From Xanthobacteraceae bacterium (lineage in GTDB: Bacteria > Pseudomonadota > Alphaproteobacteria > Rhizobiales > Xanthobacteraceae), in contig JASHVC010000618.1 in NCBI GenBank assembly GCA_030039655.1, forward strand, positions 1 through 5,481: a DNA stretch of 5,481 nucleotides. Reading direction: 5' to 3'. Within the stretch, counting starts at the first letter, position 1. Each line of letters begins with the position of its first letter. Positions 1 through 4,376 of this stretch are shown piece after piece. A program made the position numbers and the translations under genes. The notes beneath the pieces are model-generated. The model searched no databases and was not told the origin of the DNA. It saw nothing but the letters and a program-made list of their open reading frames with translations.

Positions 1-241
1 CGGCGAGCTGCTGCACCAGACCGGACGCATTCGGCACGTAAATCAGATCGAGATTGATGCCGCCGTCGTTGAAGAATCCTTTTTCTACTCCGACGTACCA
101 AACCCAGCCGGCGGCGTTGGGGGCACCGATCATGCCGGTCTGTATTGTTTCGGCGGCCATGGGGGAGGTGACGACCAGATAAAGTCCGCAAAGCGCGCTG
201 GCAATCGCTGCCAATATTCGCGTAACTCGCATCGCTGTCAT
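1..241 (-). CDS. ABC transporter substrate-binding protein, NMT1/SsuA-like (partial, 3' end outside window)
   Basis: Only the first 80 codons are present; the gene continues past base 1. The start is ATG at 241, preceded by a strong GGGAGGA ribosome binding site with about 7 bases of spacing, which favours it over the in-frame ATG at 232. Residues 1-29 look like a Sec signal peptide: basic start (MTAMRVTR), hydrophobic stretch, likely cleavage after MAA before ETIQTG. There is no lipobox, so a soluble periplasmic protein is expected. The mature start contains TGMIGAPNAAGW, then EKGFF and a GIN-x-DL-x-YVP stretch, the usual opening of the NMT1/THI5/SsuA-like family of periplasmic binding proteins. 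These feed ABC importers for sulfonates, nitrate, pyrimidine precursors or aromatic acids; the ligand cannot be told from this fragment. It lies 92 bases downstream of the MaoC gene, so it may be the end of that operon or start its own. Family call fairly sure, substrate unknown. Confidence 0.8.
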   Translation of the reverse strand, partial: MTAMRVTRILAAIASALCGLYLVVTSPMAAETIQTGMIGAPNAAGWVWYVGVEKGFFNDGGINLDLIYVPNASGLVQQLA

Positions 242-333
242 GGCGCATTCCTCCCGGCGTTTTGCTCTCGGATTTTGCAGTGCTCCGAACTTAGCATGCG
301 GAGGTTCGCCCCTTCACTCAGGATGCGTCGCAA
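242..333. other. Intergenic gap between the maoC and ABC binding-protein genes
   Basis: This 92-base stretch holds the GGGAGGA ribosome binding site of the downstream binding-protein gene at its low-coordinate end. I found no convincing promoter and no intrinsic terminator: the only hairpin is a 5-base stem (283-287 with 299-303) without a T-run. Whether the binding-protein gene is read through from the MaoC operon cannot be settled from sequence. Confidence 0.5.
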
Positions 334-795
334 TCATACGCTGACGGGAGTGCGGCGCGGCACCAGGAGATTTCCGGTGAAGTGCTGTACCGGTTCGTCG
401 TTTTGATTGTAGGTGGTGGTGCGCACCCGGATCGTGCCGCGGTCGGGACGGGACTTCGAGGGGCGCACTTCAAGTATTTCGCTTTTGGCATGCAGTTCAT
501 CGCCGGGACGCACGGGCTTCGGCCAGCTGAGTGCATCGAAGCCGACGCCGAGGATGCCGCCGGCCGGCTTGAAGTCGCCATCGACCATAAGGCGCATGGT
601 CAACGCCGCTGTATGCCAGCCGCTGGCCGCCAATCCACGGAACGGAGATTTTTGCGCCGCTTCTTCGTCCAGGTGATAGGGCTGAGGGTCGAACTGTTTG
701 GCGAACGATTTGATCTGGTCCGTATCGACCAGGAGCTTGCCGGTGGCAAAAACCTGCCCCACGGCGAAATCCTCAAAAAAATATTTTCCGGTCAT
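334..795 (-). CDS. MaoC-like hot-dog fold hydratase/dehydratase
   Basis: A 153-residue single hot-dog domain protein of the MaoC-like family, members of which hydrate or dehydrate enoyl-CoA/3-hydroxyacyl-CoA thioesters in the cytoplasm. The start is ATG at 795 with CAGGAG 8 bases upstream. The active-site region is residues 31-61: FAKQFDPQPYHLDEEAA, then GLAASGWHTAAL. Asp36 and His41 have the D-x4-H spacing of the (R)-hydratase catalytic pair. The usual G-D-x-N-P-x-H form is here F-D-P-Q-P-Y-H, with Gln38 where the motif has Asn, which marks a divergent subgroup. The C-terminal half has the expected RPGDELHAKSEI strand (about 97-108) and a final strand ending near VQHFTGNLLVPRR. It is the last gene of the MarR-MATE-MaoC cluster, 20 bases after the MATE stop. 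Pairing a CoA hydratase with an efflux pump is unusual; a role in degrading the pump's substrate or inducer is only a guess. Confidence 0.88.
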   Translation of the reverse strand: MTGKYFFEDFAVGQVFATGKLLVDTDQIKSFAKQFDPQPYHLDEEAAQKSPFRGLAASGWHTAALTMRLMVDGDFKPAGGILGVGFDALSWPKPVRPGDELHAKSEILEVRPSKSRPDRGTIRVRTTTYNQNDEPVQHFTGNLLVPRRTPVSV

Positions 796-811
796 TTTAG
801 TCGGCTCCTGT

Positions 812-836
812 GGCGCTAGCGCGCCAAGGGCGCGCT
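812..836 (-). other. Overlapping GC-rich hairpins at the MATE/MaoC gene junction
   Basis: AGCGCGCC (818-825), a 3-base loop and GGCGCGCT (829-836) form a perfect 8-base-pair stem whose last base belongs to the MATE stop codon. A second stem, GGCGC (812-816) with GCGCC (821-825), loop 817-820, competes for the same bases. The structure ends just before the MaoC ribosome binding site (805-810). There is no T-run, so it is not a standard terminator; an mRNA stability or translational coupling element is possible. Confidence 0.4.
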
Positions 837-2255
837 CCGGTGACGAAACCAGACGCCGCTAGCGACAGCGGCGGCATTGATCAACCCGAAAGCTGCGAGC
901 GCTACCGCCAGCGCAACGAAAATATCGGTGAGGCTCCCGGTCCAGCGCAAGGCCAACCAGCCGCCGACGGCGGCGATCACCAGCCGCGCAAAATTCGCCA
1001 GCAGCGGCCACAACAGGCGTCCCGCACCCTGCGAAGCAAAGTAGAGCGCCATGCCGAGACCGAACAGGCCATAGACCGGGCCGACTGCATGCAGGTAGCG
1101 CGATCCGGCATCGATCATCGCCGGGTCATTATCGAACAGCGACAGCCACGCGAAGGGGGCTGCGGCGGCGGCCAGGCCGATGATCTCGCAGATGCCGGCG
1201 GCAATTGCCGCGCCGATCCAGGCCACGCGCAGGGCGCGGTCACGCCGGCCGGCGCCAATATTGGTTCCAACCATGGCGACGAGCGGGCCGCCGAGGCCGA
1301 AGACAAGCGGGATGAGCAGATATTCGAGGCGCGAACCGGTGCCATAACCCGCGATGGCAGCCGGGCCAAACGCGCCGACGAGGCCGGTGGCGATGGCGAT
1401 CGTCAGATTGGTCTGAACTGTGATCAACGCCGCGACCAGGCCGACGCGCAGGATGTCCATGAACAGCGGCCAACGCAGGCGGATGCCGGCAAAGCTCAAC
1501 CGGACGATGCTGCGCCCCGAACGCAGATAGGCCGCAAGCACCGCGCTACCGACCGCGTAGTAGATCACGACGGCGACCGCGCCGCCGGCGACGCCCAGCC
1601 GGGGGAAGGGGCCCCATCCAAAGATTAGGCAGGGCGACAGCGGGATCAGGACGATGACGCCCGCACAGGTGACGGTGGCGGGCACCATCATGTTGCCTGT
1701 GCCGCGAATGACGTTGGCGAGCGAATTAAACAGCCAGACCAAAATCGCACCGACAAACACCACAGTGGAGTAGGTCATCGCCGCGTCCAGCGAACCTCCG
1801 CTGCCGCCCATCAGCGCATAGAGCGCGCGCCCTCCGGCCAGGAGCGCAATCGTGAACGTGAGTCCGAACACCATCGCGATGACGAGCGCATGGAGCGCCA
1901 GCGCGTCGGCATCGGTGCGCCTTCCGGCGCCGAGCGCGCGGGCGATGGCTGAGGAAATGCCGCCGCCCATGGCTCCGGCCGACATCATTTGCATGAGCAT
2001 CACGACAGGAAATACCAGTGCGACGCCCGCGAGCGCATCGGTGCCGAGCTTGCCGACGAAATACGTTTCGATCAGACCGACCGAGGTTTGCGCCAGCATC
2101 ACGAGCATGTTTGGAGCGGCAAGGCGGACGAGCGTCGCCGCGATCGGGCCTTCGATCAGCGCGCGGGTGCGCGGGTCATAGCGCGGCTTTTCCGGCACAG
2201 GCGCCGCCGGGGCGTCGGCTTGCAGTTCGCCGGCCGCCAAACTTGCCGATGCCAT
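816..2255 (-). CDS. MATE-family multidrug/metabolite efflux transporter
   Basis: A 479-residue integral membrane protein of the MATE (NorM/DinF-like) family, expected to export organic cations or other small molecules using a Na+ or H+ gradient. After a hydrophilic N-terminus (residues 1-35) the protein is almost wholly hydrophobic, consistent with 12 transmembrane segments. The two homologous halves are visible: a first-half ALGAGRRTDADALA (107-120) matches a second-half NIGAGRRDRALRVA (332-345). Family-typical pieces include LAAPNML (45-51), VGKLGTDALAGVAL (67-80), NVIRGTGN (181-188) and ASQGAGR (407-413). I chose ATG at 2255: GGGAG lies 7 bases upstream. ATG at 2261 sits too close to that site, and a further in-frame start at 2396 would overlap the MarR gene by about 100 bases and add a non-membrane extension of unfamiliar sequence. 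The gene follows the MarR gene by 37 bases and precedes the MaoC gene by 20, so it is probably controlled by that regulator. Substrate not predictable. Confidence 0.93.
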   Translation of the reverse strand: MASASLAAGELQADAPAAPVPEKPRYDPRTRALIEGPIAATLVRLAAPNMLVMLAQTSVGLIETYFVGKLGTDALAGVALVFPVVMLMQMMSAGAMGGGISSAIARALGAGRRTDADALALHALVIAMVFGLTFTIALLAGGRALYALMGGSGGSLDAAMTYSTVVFVGAILVWLFNSLANVIRGTGNMMVPATVTCAGVIVLIPLSPCLIFGWGPFPRLGVAGGAVAVVIYYAVGSAVLAAYLRSGRSIVRLSFAGIRLRWPLFMDILRVGLVAALITVQTNLTIAIATGLVGAFGPAAIAGYGTGSRLEYLLIPLVFGLGGPLVAMVGTNIGAGRRDRALRVAWIGAAIAAGICEIIGLAAAAAPFAWLSLFDNDPAMIDAGSRYLHAVGPVYGLFGLGMALYFASQGAGRLLWPLLANFARLVIAAVGGWLALRWTGSLTDIFVALAVALAAFGLINAAAVASGVWFRHRSAPLAR

Positions 2256-2292
2256 GGTCATTCTCCCAGAATCGCCGAGGTGACGCGTAACA

Positions 2293-2745
2293 TCAGTGAG
2301 CGGAAATTCGCGGCGCAGGATCAAATTCGCTGGCGGCCACGCCGCGCAATAGCGCTCGCATGTCCGCGGCACGTTTGGGGCCGAAGGCTGTTTCAAATTT
2401 CGCTTGTGCGCGCGACCAAGCCTTGAGGGCAGCTTGCAGCCGTTGCTCGCCGGCTTTTGTCAAATGCAGCTTCTTGGCGCGGCGGTCGGAAGCCGCTGGT
2501 TCGATCTTGATCCAGCCGTCGCGTTGCAGCGGCTGAATGTTACGGCCGAGAGTCGTGCGGTCGATGATCATGACCTTGGCGAGTTCATTGATGGTCAGGG
2601 GACCCAGGCGCCTGAGCTTGGCTAGGATCGAAAATTGCGTGGACCGCAGTCCGCTTGGCGCTAGAAACTGGTCGTAGAGCTGCGTGATGTGTCGGGCAGC
2701 CGATCGCAGCGCGAAGCAGTTGCAGTCCTGGGTTTCGATGGCCAT
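2293..2745 (-). CDS. MarR-family transcriptional regulator
   Basis: A 150-residue winged helix-turn-helix protein of the usual MarR length, acting as a dimeric DNA-binding repressor released by a small ligand or by oxidation. Visible parts: an N-terminal dimerisation helix (FALRSAARHITQLYDQFL, 11-28), then GLRSTQFSILAKL (32-44), the helix-turn-helix (LTINELAKVMIIDRTTLGRN, 50-69) and the wing with the hallmark DRRAKKLHLT (87-96), followed by a C-terminal dimerisation helix. A C-N-C-F-A-L stretch puts Cys10 directly before FAL, where OhrR-type regulators carry their peroxide-sensing cysteine; redox sensing is possible but unproven. I chose ATG at 2745, not the in-frame GTG at 2778, because the GTG lies inside the operator and just upstream of the predicted transcription start. 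The binding site is weak (AAGG 11 bases upstream). It heads a MarR-MATE-MaoC operon and probably represses it together with itself. Confidence 0.93.
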   Translation of the reverse strand: MAIETQDCNCFALRSAARHITQLYDQFLAPSGLRSTQFSILAKLRRLGPLTINELAKVMIIDRTTLGRNIQPLQRDGWIKIEPAASDRRAKKLHLTKAGEQRLQAALKAWSRAQAKFETAFGPKRAADMRALLRGVAASEFDPAPRISAH

Positions 2746-2766
2746 GGGATTCGCCGCCTTGATTAA

Positions 2767-2807
2767 GTGTATATACACCTATGTTAGGCGTACATACACC
2801 TATGTCA
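2767..2807. repeat. Tandem 20-base operator-like repeats with 21-base period
   Basis: Unit 1 (2767-2786) and unit 2 (2788-2807) match at 17 of 20 positions, and the three differences are all T/C. They share an identical 12-base core, ATACACCTATGT (2773-2784 and 2794-2805). Unit 2 contains the inverted repeat ACATA-CACC-TATGT (2792-2805); unit 1 has the same with one mismatch, plus a perfect palindrome GTGTATATACAC (2767-2778). The 21-base period is two turns of B-DNA, so two dimers would bind the same face. Unit 2 covers the -35 to -10 region; unit 1 covers the -10 box and predicted start site. The likely ligand is the adjacent MarR protein (inference). Confidence 0.75.
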
Positions 2808-2808
2808 A
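2781..2808 (-). promoter_or_regulatory. Predicted sigma-70-type promoter of the marR-MATE-maoC operon
   Basis: Read on the minus strand, a perfect -35 box TTGACA (2808-2803) is followed by a 16-base spacer and TAACAT (2786-2781), a 4 of 6 match to the -10 consensus. Transcription would start near 2774, giving a leader of about 29 bases before the MarR ATG at 2745. Both boxes lie inside the tandem repeat, as expected if a repressor blocks polymerase binding. This is prediction from sequence only. Confidence 0.7.
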
Positions 2809-2857
2809 GGCGGCGGATCGCAGCTCGGCCGAGGCGGGGGCCAACTCGGCGGTGCCG

Positions 2858-3262
2858 TTACAGCGCCGCCACCGCCTCCACTTCGAGCCAATAAGCCTCA
2901 TCGGCGAGGCGGCTGATGATCAGCAGCGTGTGCGGCGGATAAGCGCCGGTCGGAAACATCTTCGGGTACGCCTTACCCCGCCAGGCGCGATACGCGTCGG
3001 CGTGTTCGGGCCGCAGAATGTAAGTGCGAAACTGCACGACGTTGTTCCAGTCGGCGTCGACCGAGCGGAGCGCCGTGTGAATGTTAGCGAAGACCTGCTC
3101 GCACTGCGCTTCGAAATTGCCGCGGCCGACGGGAGTGCCGTTTGCATCGATGGGCGTCTGGCCGGCAATGAAGACGAGTCCCTGCGTCTTGGCGAACGCC
3201 ACGTGACTGTAGGGTTTTGGTTTACTCATTCCATCTGGATTGAAAATTTTGATATCAGCCAT
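2858..3262 (-). CDS. Rid-family (YjgF/YER057c/UK114) protein, non-canonical
   Basis: A 134-residue cytoplasmic protein of the Rid family, which form trimers with ligand pockets between subunits. The start is ATG at 3262 with GGAG 7 bases upstream. Family features: YSHVAFAKTQGLVFIAGQTPID (about 18-39), the helix with QCEQVFANIHTALRSVDADWNNVVQFRTYI (53-82), and the C-terminal PPHTLLIISRLADEAYWLEVEAVAAL. Aligned by eye with E. coli RidA (PARSCVEVARLPKDVKIEIEAIA), the arginine that binds the carboxylate of the imine substrate (Arg105) is replaced by His111, while the glutamates of EVEA are kept. Canonical 2-aminoacrylate deaminase activity is therefore unlikely; this fits the Rid subgroups that lack that arginine and often sit in catabolic operons. 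It lies 35 bases after the TctC gene and ends about 50 bases before the marR promoter, so it is probably the last gene of the ThDP-TctC-Rid operon. Confidence 0.9.
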   Translation of the reverse strand: MADIKIFNPDGMSKPKPYSHVAFAKTQGLVFIAGQTPIDANGTPVGRGNFEAQCEQVFANIHTALRSVDADWNNVVQFRTYILRPEHADAYRAWRGKAYPKMFPTGAYPPHTLLIISRLADEAYWLEVEAVAAL

Positions 3263-3297
3263 TGTGCTTCTCCAGTTTTGTGTTGCGGTACTGCGTT

Positions 3298-4338
3298 TTA
3301 CCGATCGGGCGTGCCAATCGCGGCTTTGGCCTTGGCGATGATGTCCGCTGGCGCATGGATTGTCTGGCGGACGATCTCCGTAACCTCGTCGGCGTTCGTT
3401 GCATCGATTGTGAAGCGAATTTTCTCGGAGTCGGCGAGGAAGTCCTTGTCACTGAGCGTGGCCGAAAAGGCTTTGCGCAAGACATCGAGGCGATCAGTTG
3501 GCAGGCCGGGCGGCGCGACATACGGCTGACCCAACGCAGGCGCCGACGAAAACAATTGGAAGATCTGACGCTGCTCGTCGTTTTTGGCGAACTCGGTCAC
3601 CAACGGAATGTCGGCCAGGCGTTTGTCGCGCCTGGCGCCCGATTGGACAAGGAAGGCGACCTTGTGCTCGCTGATCCAGTCAGGATGCTGGCTGGTGATC
3701 GAATCGAAGCCGAAAGCGCGCGCCTGTACCTCGCCACGCTCCATGCCGAGGTTGACATCCTCCGACGTGCGATAGCCGGTCACGATCTTGAATTTGGTGC
3801 CGAGCAAATTGTTCATCACCGTGGGAAGGATGACGATGCCGGCGCCCGCGCCAGTGCCGCCGAGGACGATCTGTTTCTCGGTGGCGTCCTGGAGAGTTTT
3901 GACCCCTGCGGTATGCCAGACCAGAATGACTTCGTTCTGTGCGCCGGTCGAGCCAAGCCAGTTGAACTGATCGGCGTTGTAGCGCACGCCGCCAGCGTCC
4001 AGCGCCTGCTGCAACGGCATGGCGCTGTGGATGGTGGCAATGGCAGTGCCGTCCTTCGGCGCCAGATTGAACATGTAGTTGGTGGCGAGCAAATTGCCGC
4101 CACCGGGCATGTTTTGCACGATGATCGTGGGATTGCCGGGAATGTAGCGCGGCATGTAGTGGGCAACGAGTCGCGCCACCACGTCGTAAGTGCCGCCGAC
4201 GCCGGTGCTGGTGATCAGCGAGATGGTCTTGCCTTTGTAGAATTCGGCGGGATTTTGCGCCGCCGCGGGCAGGCAAAACAGCGGCAGGGCCACGAGCAGG
4301 AGTGCAAGCCGCGCAGCGCCGGCGAGACTCTTTGGCAT
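3298..4338 (-). CDS. TctC/Bug-family tripartite tricarboxylate transporter substrate-binding protein
   Basis: A 346-residue exported solute-binding protein of the Bug/TctC family. In the best-known systems it delivers a carboxylate to a TctAB membrane pair, but many homologues have no permease nearby. The start is ATG at 4338 with GAAGG 8 bases upstream; an in-frame GTG at 4353 has no comparable site. Residues 1-28 form a Sec signal peptide (basic MPKSLAGAAR, then ALLLVALPLF), with likely cleavage after LPAAA or AAAQ; the cysteine there does not fit a lipobox. Family landmarks in order: FYKGKTISLITSTGVGGTYD (about 33-52), PGNPTIIVQNMPGGGNLLATN (68-88), APKDGTAIA (93-101), and GGTGAGAG (about 160-167) in the ligand cleft region. 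The C-terminal VAPPGLPTDRLDVLRKAF is also typical. It sits between the ThDP enzyme (38-base gap) and the Rid gene. Ligand probably a small carboxylate, by family only. Confidence 0.92.
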   Translation of the reverse strand: MPKSLAGAARLALLLVALPLFCLPAAAQNPAEFYKGKTISLITSTGVGGTYDVVARLVAHYMPRYIPGNPTIIVQNMPGGGNLLATNYMFNLAPKDGTAIATIHSAMPLQQALDAGGVRYNADQFNWLGSTGAQNEVILVWHTAGVKTLQDATEKQIVLGGTGAGAGIVILPTVMNNLLGTKFKIVTGYRTSEDVNLGMERGEVQARAFGFDSITSQHPDWISEHKVAFLVQSGARRDKRLADIPLVTEFAKNDEQRQIFQLFSSAPALGQPYVAPPGLPTDRLDVLRKAFSATLSDKDFLADSEKIRFTIDATNADEVTEIVRQTIHAPADIIAKAKAAIGTPDR

Positions 4339-4376
4339 GGTGCGCGCCTTCACGGCTCAAAGCGCTTCGGCTGCCT

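Noticed and set aside
283..303. Hairpin CTCCG / CGGAG after the MaoC gene as a terminator
   Set aside because: A 5-base-pair stem with an 11-base loop and no T-run is likely to occur by chance.
810..1628. Plus-strand open frame (272 codons) opposite the 3' half of the MATE gene
   Set aside because: The translation is low-complexity, polar and rich in Gln, Arg, Asp and Ala, the usual antisense image of membrane-protein codons. No plausible ribosome binding site or domain.
2256..2396. Longer MATE start at 2396, giving 47 extra residues
   Set aside because: It would overlap the MarR coding region by about 100 bases, and the extra residues look unlike MATE N-termini. ATG at 2255 has a well-placed GGGAG site.
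2746..2778. GTG start for the MarR gene at 2778
   Set aside because: The GTG lies inside the operator palindrome and just upstream of the predicted transcription start near 2774, and the added residues are not part of the MarR fold.
2828..2850. Hairpin GCCGAG / CTCGGC after the Rid gene as an intrinsic terminator
   Set aside because: The stem is only 6 base pairs with an 11-base loop and no following T-run on the minus strand. Not enough to call a terminator.
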